Source: Neurospora crassa OR74A (lineage: Eukaryota > Ascomycota > Sordariomycetes > Sordariales > Sordariaceae). From it: a stretch of 64,000 nt of DNA. The notes under the pieces are model-generated. The model was not told where the DNA came from, ran no database searches, and was given only the letters and a program-made list of their open reading frames with translations. The position numbers and the translations under genes were made by a program. The DNA lies in assembly GCF_000182925.2 (NCBI RefSeq), contig NC_026503.1, positions 1,488,001 through 1,552,000 of the forward strand, given 5' to 3'. Positions 51,014 through 61,692 of the stretch are shown here, piece after piece. Numbering within the stretch: the stretch's first letter is position 1; the number at the start of each line of letters is the position of its first letter.

Positions 51014-51509
51014 AGCACTACGCCTTCGGTGGTAATAAGAAAGGGGTTTCTTACCTCTACTGCTGCTTTCCTTCCTTTGATTCCGAATCATTTCCCAAAC
51101 CTACTCTGAATATGGCAATTTCTTCCTTCTTGATGTTAGTTTCCTGTCATGTCATGCCTCCGAAAAAGAATGTATATGACCAGACTGGCTCCGCATCAGT
51201 TTCGAAAATTCCGGCCGTACCCCTATCGATAAGGATACGGGCATTATATAGCATGTTTTCGCTGAAGTCAGGGAGAAGTGGCTTCGTCGGTAAGCATAGA
51301 CTCACAGGCCTTTACTGAATATCTGAATGCTTTGGAAAGAGGACTGGGATGCTAGATGCCGGGGATGCATGTCTTTCGCTGCCTTATATGAATATCGAGC
51401 AGCACATGTCTATTTACAAGTAAGGTAGGTAGGTACCTTCAACAGCATTTACCTTCGTCAATCTTTGCCTAGAGGTACCTTCAACACCAACCCCATCCCT
51501 ACTCAGGAC
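51014..51509. other. Spacer between array members B and C
   Basis: No gene seen. An AGGTAGGTAGGTACCTT tract lies at 51423-51439, and a TACCTTCAACA leader phrase occurs twice just before C. Confidence 0.5.
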
Positions 51510-52471
51510 ATGTGCTTCACAGAGCCCAAGTCCCAGTTCCCTTTCATATCGTTCCCTGCAGAAATCCGAAACATAATATACCGGCCAATCTGGACTCTAC
51601 CCTTCACCGCGGCCTCACCACCGGCCTCGAGTCCCTCGCCCTAACTTGCCGCAAGGTTCGTGACGAAGTACTCCACGAATACATGACCCACATACTTCCC
51701 TTTACGCAAATTCACCTGGGCAGTAAAAACAGAATCCTCCAAGGGCTCTGGGCGTCTTCCCTCCTTACCCAACACGTCAAACACGTCAGCCTCCTCTGGG
51801 GCAGTTGCGTTTGCGCCAGGGATGGAGATGTGGTTCAACCTGGGAATTACCCTGGGGGCCTTCGTTGGCTGTTAAAACTGCAGCAGCTGACGAGTTTGGA
51901 GTTGGTGTTTACCGACGCTCGGTACAATGCTATGCAAAGATTTACCAGGAGCGGTTTAGCACTGCCGGTCGCAGCTGACGAGGATTGGGATGAGGAGAAT
52001 GATGGCGATGAGGACTGGGATGAGGAGAATAATGGCGACCATGACGAGTTTATGGACTGGTTTTGCTTCGATTGCTGGGAACAACTAATGGGCTTGCCGC
52101 ACACTTTGGAAAAGGTGATTTTTAAAGTGTGGTGTGGCGCCGGTGAGAACGGCGAGGCTGCTGTCCCTGTTGTCAGAGAGACATGGGAGGTAACGAAGTG
52201 GTTTCGGAGGATGAAGGTTCTAGAAGAGAGGTATCAGAGGAGCCGGAATCTGAATGTTGAGGATGGAGTGAAACATTTGGTGGTGGTGGAGGAGGAAGTG
52301 GACGATGTGGATGAGAACGAGGTATTTCTCCCCTATTTTCTTCTGACACATTCAAAATTGGATCAGGACTAACAAGTCGATGCGCCGTCATTTCAGGAAC
52401 CGCCAACGTACCGGATCGAGCATCACGTCGGCGACGTTGATGTTGAGTGGCCTCTGTCTGATACAATCTGA
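51510..52471 (+). pseudogene. Array member C: EIR-motif family gene with an early frame break
   Basis: The ATG at 51510 opens the family head MCFTEPKSQFPF then FPAEIRNIIYRPIWTLPF, but this frame closes at a TAA after about 44 codons. The rest of the family sequence lies in the frame shifted by +2: LESLALTCRKVRDEVLHEYM, LPFTQIHLGS, HVKHVSLLWGSCVCARDG, LKLQQLTSLELVFTD, acidic repeats of DEDWDEEN, and LPHTLEKVIFKVWC. That frame stays open to the donor at 52322. The intron 52322-52396 (GTATTT..TCAG) and last exon 52397-52471 (YRIEHHVGDVDVEWPLSDTI) are intact. No intron fits the break. The long uninterrupted downstream frame could be translated from the ATG at 51683. Classed as pseudogene with reservation. 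Confidence 0.65.
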
Positions 52472-53603
52472 AGTATTAAAGACCCTTCTTGAGGATTTCA
52501 ATTTGGTTTTGCATTGGTATCGAAAATTTCGCCCGCATTGCACAGGTACTGGCTACCTCTAGGTTATGTCATTATTCAGGAGGTTCTCGTCCAGTTCTTG
52601 GAAAGTGGCTTCATCGACGGGCTTGAAACAACGCAAGCGTGTACCCGGATCTCAAGAACTCCATACCTACCTAGACAAGTGATATACTAATCGCATAGCT
52701 CATCCTCCAAGATTACTTCGGTAAGCATATGTCACCCCGCAAAACTTTTTGTGTTCAAACAGAACAGAAAAAAAAGAAAAAGAAAAAAAAAGGAGAGAAG
52801 GGGGGGGGGACCTCCGACGACAAATGACGACAACTCAATAAGTACCTCATTGAATCTATTGAAACTCTTTGCGTGCACATAGAGATCCTCTACTTCGATT
52901 TTCGTTCTCTCATTTAATCACAAACTATTCGAACGGAGAGATTGCGCCAGAGTGTCTGGTCTAGGTTACTCAGTTTCCTATCATCTCGGGCCGGCCCTCA
53001 GTACGAACAGTATGTCTGTTGTGGTTGACCGAATTCTCTGTTACGAACCCTGGGTGGGAAACGGCATTCACCTGGCCTCGAAACTGGAGACATGGAACCT
53101 TGAGTACCGGACCTCCCCTCCCTTTCCTCAACCTTAACCAAGGTGGCACCACTCTTTGCTCTTCACCTATTCACTTGGCTTGCCATTCACTGCATGTGGC
53201 ACGCCCTCCACTACGTTAGGTACTTAATGCTGCCCTGGCTTCCCTGGTATCAACTTTTTCCTTCTTCCCGACACCACTTCAAAGTCAAACCGAATATCTC
53301 TGGTCGACATATTACCTCCAAAGATTTTCCAGTCTTCTTGACAGGCTTGTCACGTCTTCCCAAAAGTACCTATCAACGGACACTACAGTCAACAGACACT
53401 ACAATCAACGACCACTATATACTGCCTTTTCTGCTTTCTATTGATCTTTGCGATCCATTCTCATCGCTTCGTCGTGTGAACCGCTGCTCGTCATACCTCG
53501 AGCTCCCACAAGTCACCAAGTACCTTCAGGTAAGCTCAGCAGAGAAATGCAATTCCGATATATGTTTCAAGCAGCTAATGCTCTCTCAAAGGGAACATCC
53601 AAC
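52472..53603. other. Spacer between array members C and D
   Basis: 1.1 kb with no supported gene. A-rich and G-rich low-complexity DNA lies at about 52,768-52,810. The last ~200 nt form the D leader, with a phrase (ACGACCACTATAT) shared with the B leader. Confidence 0.5.
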
Positions 53604-54567
53604 ATGTGTCTCCAAAATAGCAAATCCACTTCCCTCAGTCTACCAGCCGAGATCCGCTTCATGATCTACCGAGAGATCTGGACTCTCGAGGTTGACCTCG
53701 ACAGTGACACCGACAGCGACTCTGACGGCAATTCGGACTCGCACCTTGGCAGCGACGATGATGACTCAGAGGCTCTCCATCAAGCTCATCAGCAGCTCGA
53801 GATGATCACCGCCGTCCAAAACCTAGCCATCACCTGCCAACAGATCCGGGAGGAGCTCACCACCGAGTACTTCACTCGCGTTCTGCCCAAGACCCAAGTC
53901 CACCTGGGCAGTGTCTATCCTCCCCGGCACTCTCTCTTCCGTGGTCGCGGCCCCGCTTGTCCTCCCCCTGAGTTCTCGGCTCTAGCGCATACCAACCACA
54001 AATCTTTCGAGGTTCTCCAGTCCTCGTCGCTTTTCATCGAGCATACTCAGCACGTCAGCATCCACTGGGGTCGCTGTTTGTGCACTGAGGGTTCTCTCTA
54101 TCAATGCCCAATTCGGCCTTGCGGTCTGGAATGGCTGGGAGAGTTGGAAGATCTCAGGACAGTGGAGGTCGTTCTTACTGATGAACTGTCATCTTGCAAG
54201 AACTGTCTGAAAAAGCTCCTGATGTTACCAAGGACGCTGGAGAAGATCTTGTTCCGGGTGTTTGTTGATGACGTTGTCGCTGAAGCGTATGAGGCGCGGC
54301 TGACGGAGTGGTTTTGGGGGCAGAGGCCTGAGTTTTTGGCGTACATGGCGGCGATGGAGGATGAGGAGGAGGTCATTCCTGAGAGGAAGGAGGTATGTTT
54401 GCTCATCACCCACCCTTTAATGGAGGTGTTTTCTGTCCTCTTCATGCTCCAAACCTTTGGGACTACTTAGCTAATGCGTCGATGTCACTTAGGAATCGGG
54501 TTCATACAAGATCGAGCACCACATTGGTGCTGTTGTAGTCGAGTGGCCTTTGTTGGACACAGTTTGA
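53604..54567 (+). CDS. Array member D: EIR-motif (2EXR/F-box-like) protein, intact
   Basis: Exons 53604-54392 and 54493-54567 (intron GTATGT..TTAG, phase 0) give 287 residues. The start MCLQNSKST is chosen because B (MCLT) and C (MCFT) start alike; the open frame extends further upstream. The head LSLPAEIRFMIYREIWTLEV is followed by an acidic Asp/Ser repeat (residues ~30-55), LAITCQQIREELTTEYFTRV, LPKTQVHLGS, HTQHVSIHWGRCLC, LEDLRTVEVVLTDE, LPRTLEKILFRVF, and the tail YKIEHHIGAVVVEWPLLDTV in the last exon. The PAEIR head resembles fungal 2EXR/F-box-like domains; a role in protein interaction is a guess. No enzyme motif is seen. Confidence 0.75.
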
Positions 54568-55543
54568 TCTCTAGTGGAACGTATCTGGAGGGTTTCTGGG
54601 GAGAAAATGGAAAAAACTGACAATAGAGGGCGAGTCCCTTGTGGTACAGAAGCATGGGCGCCAGATTTTCAGTCCATGGAAAAATCATGTGCTGGTCACA
54701 CATCTTAATATCATGAAGACATGTTTGACAGAAGCACCATGTAGCGATATAGTGGCAAAGTCGAGTGATTTGTTGGTGTACCTATCCGTTTTGAAGTAGA
54801 GATACCTATTATGAGACGCGATTCGAAACGTGATTGAGAGGTAGGGCTGGGCACTCACCTTGACCATATCGTATTGACTCGAGGTATTGATTTTTCAACT
54901 TCCATGGAAATCAGGCATAATCTGTTAGCATACTGCAACATTCATGCCCGCCAGAAGTTCTAAATTCTCCATTGAACACCTGAACAATCCTGTCTCGCGT
55001 CAGGCCGTTGCCTGCCACATGCGAGGGCGTGGCACAAGCCACCACCTAACAACAATCCGAAAGTCGTTTGATTTAGTTCTCAGACGTTAAAACTGGACAT
55101 ACAAATCTAGGTACTTATGTGAGCTGTTGGAAACCCTTTTACCCCGCGCACTTCTCCTGCGGAACCTCTTCTACGACATGAAGGTTTCCCCGTCAGTTTA
55201 CCCTCAACGTCCTCAACGGAATCCTTCCTGCGCGGCACTCCGTTATCGCAACCCCTCCTCTCCGCCGTTTGATTTTGTGTTTTCGCCCTAAGGTAACCGC
55301 ATTAACCGCTTCAAGGACCCAGAACCCATCAAGGCAGAAAGTGAAGTCAGTTCATCCGAGGCTTTGACATAGTCCATCCACACAACTCGGAGTCATCCAG
55401 CTTGGTCCGGAAGTATTGGTATCCCGTCAGACACATCGCCGACGCCCTCATAAAAATACTGCTACAACACATCAGACCCACGGTATACCCAAAGTTTATC
55501 CATCGCGGATACCCAGTAGCTAACCCTTTCGCAGCTATTCAAT
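54568..55543. other. Spacer between array members D and E
   Basis: Nearly 1 kb with no supported gene. It marks the boundary between the two array subgroups (A-D type and E-G type). Confidence 0.5.
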
Positions 55544-56474
55544 ATGGCATCAAAGCCAAGACCTCCTATCCTCTCTACCCCGCTCGAGATCCGGTACATG
55601 ATATACCGTTACACTTGGACAATCCCGATCGACCCCCAAAAGCATTTCGAGCTCGACTCACATTTCGTTAGCTGCTTGAACGGAATTTACTTCAAGCGCC
55701 AGTTTGGACAACTGCACGCTCTGGTTTCGATCTGTCGACAGATGAGGCAGGAAGTTCTTTGGGAATACTTCGACAGGACCCAGGTATATATTCGATGGCA
55801 TGATATTCAATTCGGATTCGGGAGGTTCAGCAACATGCCTTGTCCGGTGTTTGACGTCATAGCCTGCATCCAATCCTCCCGCCTTTTGACGCATTACACC
55901 CACCATGTCAGTCTTCAATGGCAGCCGTGCCTTTGCTCGAGGGACTCTGAGGGAAGACGAACCAACAATTATCAGCACTGGGACTGGCTGTTGAAATTGG
56001 AGCAGCTCAAGACCCTCGAGCTTGTTCTCTTTGAGGGATGGATACGCGTGATGGCGTGTATCAGGTCGGATTCCCCCAGGTCAAATCCAGGTGGAAACGC
56101 ACAAGCTATCTTCTGTTCTATCTGCCTTTCCAAGCTCATGACGCTACGGAATTTGGAGAAGGTTGTCTTCAAAGTGGACTTTGACATATACACCCCCACC
56201 GCGGCAGAGATACAGAGATTAGAGAGATCGAGATGGTTTGCGAGAATAAAGAAACAAGTCTCGGATATGATCTTGAAGGCTCCGACCCAGGTACGTGCAT
56301 TTCCATTATTCTTCCTTCCTACCTTGCCCTTTTGGTAAATCGTAGGTGAAGTGGACACTGGCTGACCAAACTTTGGTGTGTCGATATATTCAGGAAGAGG
56401 CACAACCCAGGTACTTGATTGAGCAGCACCTTGGTGCCGTCGACACCGAGTGGCCTCGGTCTTCCAAGATCTGA
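55544..56474 (+). CDS. Array member E: EIR-motif (2EXR/F-box-like) protein, intact
   Basis: Exons 55544-56290 and 56394-56474 (intron GTACGT..TCAG, phase 0) give 275 residues. It starts MASKPRPPIL and has the head TPLEIRYMIYRYTWTIPID. QLHALVSICRQMRQEVLWEY, YTHHVSLQWQPCLCSRD, LLKLEQLKTLELVLF and LRNLEKVVFKVDF follow, and the last exon encodes YLIEQHLGAVDTEWPRSSKI. It lacks the acidic linker of D and is closest in style to F and G. Expected to be a soluble protein (no membrane segment or signal peptide seen). Function unknown. Confidence 0.78.
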
Positions 56475-57156
56475 CGTTACCTTTGGTCGTCTTCTTTTTT
56501 TCTCTGTTTTTCTTTCCATATACATTTAATTTTATTCTCTTTTCTTCATTTTCATTTCTTATTTTTGCGGGATGCTCACGGCGGGCTAGTCGTCTGTTGT
56601 TGTGCCTCTTTAGCTGGCAACATACTAGTGTATGTGCTATAAAGGGGCGTATTTCTGGCCTGATAGGCCTTGTATGACCTTGGTAAATGACATGGAGGAA
56701 AAAAGTATTCCCGATTCGGTCGAGGTTTATTAGGTTACGTTGACAAGATGACCATGGACAATAGTATGCGCTTGGAGTAGGTACAAGTTGTTTCGACAAA
56801 GGCCCTTTTCACTTCGCCCTTTTGTTGGCAGTTCGTGCCTTCCACTTCGGTTTGTTCCCCTCACCACCATTTCGGCCCAGTTCCATTCTCTAGGTGGGCC
56901 GCTCTGATTTCTGTTTGGTTCGCGCCTTCCACTTACACTCGAAAGTAGGTACATTCCATTATTGTCTTGCCCCTCCATCTCCCTCATCCTTTTCTCAATC
57001 GCTCTCTTTTGCTACTTTCTCTCATTTATTGTTCTGGACCTCGGTCAGATTCGAAGAATGTTACCATTGCCATAACCAACGCCGGTATGTTCAGCGTGTG
57101 TCCCGCATGTGTTCCAGTCAACTAATTCTTCAACTGCACCAGTCTCCAAGCTATTC
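56475..57156. other. Spacer and leader before array member F
   Basis: No gene seen. The stretch near 56816-56860 (TTTTGTTGGCAGTTCGTGCC and following) is closely matched near 58582-58625 before member G, so the duplicated unit included upstream DNA. Confidence 0.55.
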
Positions 57157-58058
57157 ATGATGGCTCCGCAACCAAGGAAACCTCTCATTCTTGCTATCCC
57201 GCTGGAGGTTCGACACGAGATATACCGCTATACGTGGACGGTCCCCATCGATGTCAAGAAACACTTACAGAAGCCTTACGCGTACTATGACCTGTACTTT
57301 TTGTCGAAACCCTACCGGGAACTCCAGGTCAAACAACTTCATACGCTCCTTTCTATCTGTGGACAGATGAGAGACGAGGTCCTCTCAGAATACTTCTACC
57401 GAACGCAGGTTCATTTCCGGCACCTTTCCACCTTCGGGACGATCCTCCTCTGGCAATCCAAGGCAAACCACTACATACGGTCCTCTCTTCTCTTTTCGTC
57501 CTATACCCAGCACGTCAGCCTTACTTGGGAACCACGCCGTCATCCGCCACCCGAATCTCTTCGTGAATTTTCCAAGACTATTGAATGGATGTTGCAGCTG
57601 AAGCAGCTCAAGACCGTTGAGCTTGTGATTATTGATTCGCAGTTGCACACTTTCAAATATTTCCTGGACCAGTTGACGGCCGCCCTAAACGATTTTTGCG
57701 CATTCCATATCGTGTTTCAGCTCGGAAATAAGCTGCACAACCTAGAGAAGATTGTTCTCAAGCTCTATCTTAACAGACGCTGGGTGGAACTGGATGCGGA
57801 TTTCTTGAAAAGTGCACCTCGGCTTCGGTATTTCAACGACGTTCTTTCAAGGTCGTTGCGGGAGGACCTCAAACAAGTATGTTGTAGTCCTTTCAGGGCG
57901 GTTTACACTCGTTTTTTCTTCCAATTCTCAAATCAAATACTGACTGACAACCTGATGATGTATTGGGTACCATTTAGGCAGAGCGACAGCGGACTTATGT
58001 ATTTGACCAGCATTTTGGTGCAGTCAATCTTGGTTGGCCTCTGCCAACTAGGATCTGA
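57157..58058 (+). CDS. Array member F: EIR-motif (2EXR/F-box-like) protein, intact
   Basis: Exons 57157-57876 and 57978-58058 (intron GTATGT..TTAG, phase 0) give 266 residues. The protein may begin at either of two adjacent ATGs. Head: AIPLEVRHEIYRYTWTVPID; then QLHTLLSICGQMRDEVLSEY, SSLLFSSYTQHVSLTWEP, LQLKQLKTVELVIID and LHNLEKIVLKLYL. The last exon gives YVFDQHFGAVNLGWPLPTRI. The intron is open in frame, so an unspliced message would encode a longer protein; the spliced form is preferred because it restores the family tail. Confidence 0.78.
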
Positions 58059-58936
58059 CACGATTGGAATTCCATTTCATATATTCAACACCGGGATCCC
58101 ATTTTTCAAATGGAATAGGGTTTCGTTGAACATCGAAACATGCCGAATAAACATGAAAAAGCCCAAATCAGTTAACGCGTGGACTCGAGCTGACAAACAA
58201 ACAAACACATCAGTATCAGACTGTAATTATCAGCCACCCATCGCGCCCGCAGGTAATCTTGATATCGAAAACTTTGCCTATAATGGTCATGATGCTTGAG
58301 TTCATGTCTTGATCTAATAGACTCAGGGTTTCTTTCACTGGCGTCCGACCACGTCAGCACCGAATCTCTGAAGGTGACGGGATGCTGATGGCACTTCGGA
58401 TGAGTCGTTTGTTATCAGACAGGTTTGGGTGAAACTGGCAACCCCCATTGCTCTCATTCTTTTGTTCTTTCCATCAAACCATATCAAATCCAACTGAGGC
58501 ACTCCATCCTGCAAACGGAGGTTGACTCCTTGTGGAGTGTTGAAACACTTTACACTGCATGCCCTACCCTTTTTCATCTCGACTTTTTGTTGGCAGTCCG
58601 TGCCTGCCATTTCTGTGTATTCACTTCACCGGTATTTTTGTCTGGTATATTTGGGTGGGACTTGTGCCCAGTTACTTACCTTCTTCTCCTTCTTGTATCA
58701 CAAAAAAAAAAGCCCAAACTAATCGTGGCATTTCCCCCCCCCCCCCCCCCCCCCTCCACATCCCTCACCTTTCCTTTACCTATTGGTTCTCAGTCATTTC
58801 GTTTCCTGATTGTCGATCCGTTGCAGAAGCAACTGCAGAAAGCTACCACCAAGGTCCAGTAAAGGTAGGTTTGACGTTTTTCCATGTCCAGGATGTATTC
58901 GAGGTAGCTGACCGTCTCAAAGCTGCAGCATTCAAC
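58059..58936. other. Spacer and leader before array member G
   Basis: No gene seen. It contains the upstream stretch shared with member F, an A10 run at 58702-58711 and a run of 20 C. An open frame crosses it into G but has no family similarity before the ATG at 58937. Confidence 0.55.
58734..58753. repeat. Homopolymer of 20 C
   Basis: An uninterrupted run of 20 C on the + strand, about 180 nt before the start codon of member G. Such runs are error-prone in sequencing. Confidence 0.9.
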
Positions 58937-59737
58937 ATGGCCTCAGAAGCAAAACCTCCCATCCTCGCTGTCCCGCTTGAGATTCGGTTCGAAATATACC
59001 GCCACACGTGGACGATCCCATTCAGCGATGCCCGAGAACTTTCTGAGGGGATGTTCGGACGATGGAGTAGCCAGTCTCTAAATTCAGAGATGTGCTACTT
59101 CAACCTCCAAGTCAGACAACTTCATGCGCTGGTGTCTATTTGTCGGCAGATCCGCAACGAGGTCCTTTCGGAATACTTTCACCAAACTCAAGTTATCTTT
59201 TGCAACCGGCTCACTATCAGCCCCGAGATTCAACATCCAGCATATTCCATTGCGCATCGCATCCAGTCCTCTCTTCTATTTGCGTCCTATACTCAGCACG
59301 TCAGAATTCGTTGGATTACGAATAATACTAGCACCCTGGTCTGGCTGTTGCAGCTGAAGCGACTCAAGACTCTCGAGCTGATTATCGATGGGCCGCCGCG
59401 CTGTGTACAGTCAATTCTCGACCAGACTTTTGACTCCAGTCTCTTTTGGAGACTCACAACCTTGCGCAACCTGGAAAAGCTTGTTGTCTTGATCGATTGT
59501 GTCTTGCGGGCAACACTGTACGTCCAGAGGATTAAAGATATCCCCTCGAAGTCGGTGGAGGTGGACCTCATACAGGTATATTGTACTCCCATGAAGAGGG
59601 TTCCTCCATTTTTCTCCCACTCTCTCAAAGACACACGAATGCTTACTGATAATATCATGTTATCATACACTATTTAGCCAGAAGAACAACCGACCTACGT
59701 ATTTAAGCAGCTCATCGGCTTCGATGTCCACGTTTGA
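58937..59737 (+). CDS. Array member G: EIR-motif (2EXR/F-box-like) protein with shortened tail
   Basis: Exons 58937-59575 and 59678-59737 (intron GTATAT..TTAG, phase 0) give 232 residues. Head: VPLEIRFEIYRHTWTIPF after MASEAKPPIL; then QLHALVSICRQIRNEVLSEY, SSLLFASYTQHVRIRWI, LLQLKRLKTLELIID and LRNLEKLVVLI. The last exon encodes YVFKQLIGFDVHV and then stops, so the conserved E-W-P end of the tail is missing. It is the smallest intact member and lacks the Cys/Arg block (CLCSRD) of E. It may be functional or in early decay. Confidence 0.72.
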
Positions 59738-60560
59738 CGCAATCTCTCTGCCGCATAGAATTCAACGCAACCCTCAAGGCGCTTCATTTCCTTCGGCTTT
59801 TCTTGGGAGTCAAGATTGAATTTACGACGACGAAGGTTTATCGACAAGATGGTACCTATGGTGGATTGAAGGGGGAGGCTTTCCAAGTCGCACGTTTCTG
59901 AGCACTCAACGTTCATTTCATCCCTATAGTCATTTCGATGATGTCTTTTTCGTTCCTACAGTCTCCTATGGCGATCCGAGCGTTTGTCGGTGCATACACA
60001 TGCAGGCCGTCCCCTTCTGGTCGCTGAGAAAGACCAGACAGTCGTGCGATGAATTTCCGTTGATCCGTTAGACGCATATTCAATTTTTCCTTCTTGTTGA
60101 ATGAGTCAGTTGGCTGGGTTTCCTCATGGTGCGGTTGCTACCTTTGAGGTAGTCATCAAGCGATGAATTTGTCTCGTTCCCAAGGGAGGTTGTTGTCGGG
60201 GTTTATCTCCAAGAGAGCCGAAGCTAATGGTTAGGGCTCAGCGTTCAATGTAGGGGGAATTGATAAGTCGATAAGGACCTGACAATGGCTGGTGGGCGAC
60301 GAGCACATGGCATGGACAGTATTCCCAGCATCATCCATATTCCTCTTCTTTGTGTCTTGGGGATGATTATTCTAGACGCCAGCTGATTGCTCTCGCCGGG
60401 CACTCATATTGATATTTCAACAACAAAGACATCTACTTAACCGAGATCCTACTCCCAGACGCCTTCTCTTGATGTCCTCTTCATCTCTGATCATAGCTAT
60501 TCGTTACACCCTATTCGTTCCCATCTTGGCCCTCCTCCCCGCTGCTTTCTGTTGCTCATC
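59738..60560. other. Convergent spacer, array member G / LaeA-like methyltransferase
   Basis: No gene seen; only short unsupported ORFs. Presumed 3' UTRs lie at both ends. Confidence 0.55.
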
Positions 60561-61692
60561 CTACTGTGGCTTCTGGCCATAAACCACCTTCAAGGTCCAG
60601 TATCCATGCACATTCCTCCTCCTGAGCTGCTGACGCAGATAAGCAGCATAGACGATAATTTCCTGCTGTGACCAGCCCAAGATGTTACCGAACATGAATT
60701 GTATGATACCCTCAACATCGGTTGTCATGGTCGCATAGGCATAAAGGCCAATCTCCTTCATCCTTTGGTCTGAAGGCCAGGGCGAGATGGGCATCTTAAA
60801 CTTCAGTTAGCTTCTCCCCCGGCAACAATGGCCCCTACTGTTTACCCTCCAAGGAGGAGGGACAGGAGTAACCTACCTTGAACTTCTTGACCGTTATATT
60901 CTCAAAGCCTGCCTCCATCATGGCATCCTCCATTGTGGTAAAATCGGCGGTCCTGGACATGCGGTTGACTCGGTTACCAGCTGCCTCGAACAGTTTGCCA
61001 TACTGATCCAACGGACTATTCTCCTCGACCGATCCGTCGTCAGACGAAACCATGACTGAGACATCAACGTGCTCGAACCAGCCCCCGGGCTTGCAACACC
61101 GGAACGCTTGACTATAAATGTGGGTAAGGCTGTCGAAAGCGCCGTTGAGTAACTGCATGTGGATGTAATCGAAATGATCATCCCTAAAGGTCCATTCCCT
61201 GGTGGCATCTTCGATTTCGAAGAGGAGATTGGGGGGCACCCAACTCGGCTGCACAGGAGAGATGTCGGTGCCGATCACGGTGCAGTTGGTATACTTGTCA
61301 GCGAAATCGATGGCCCACAATCCCGAACCCGTGCCGATATCGACGGCGTTCTCAATATTTTGGCTGAGAGGCGCTTGATGCAGCTTTCCTTCCAGCATCA
61401 TGTCGATGGCATGGTAGAAAATGTCCAAGGCCTCGAGATGCTTCGGGTCATTGGGGGCCCAGTATTCTTCATCCATGGCGGCATGGCTGTGATAGGTTCG
61501 GCCATTGATATTGCGGTAGTTGAGAATACTGGACGAAATGGAAGCGGTCGAGCTCTCGATCTCGTCACCAAGGGTTGAGTCTGCATCATCAGTGTCGTCT
61601 TCTGCAGGCAGCCCTTGCTGAGTCCAATAATGAGCTCCGAGGAGAGCACCACCAGATGATGGTGGTGCATCATCCACGGGGGGGTTGCTCAT
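60561..61692 (-). CDS. LaeA-like S-adenosylmethionine-dependent methyltransferase
   Basis: Exons 61692-60877 and 60794-60561 on the minus strand (intron GTAGGT..TAAG) give 349 residues. The Rossmann methyltransferase fold is marked by motif I VDIGTGSGLWAIDFADKY (about residue 116), GTDISPVQPSWVPPNL (the acidic residue binding SAM), a FDYIHMQLLNGAF motif and CCKPGGWFEHVDVSV. The second exon supplies MPISPWPSDQRMKEIG and the C-terminal helix block. This matches fungal LaeA-like/UMTA methyltransferases, many of which act in or near secondary-metabolism loci, though their substrates are mostly unknown. No biosynthetic cluster is visible next to it in this window. The start at 61692 is chosen over an upstream in-frame ATG because the disordered acidic N-terminus normal for the family begins there. 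Confidence 0.88.

Noticed and set aside
57109-58299. Single 396-codon reading of array member F without intron
   Set aside because: Splicing 57877-57977 restores the family tail found in the other members, so the read-through end is judged to be intron and downstream spacer.
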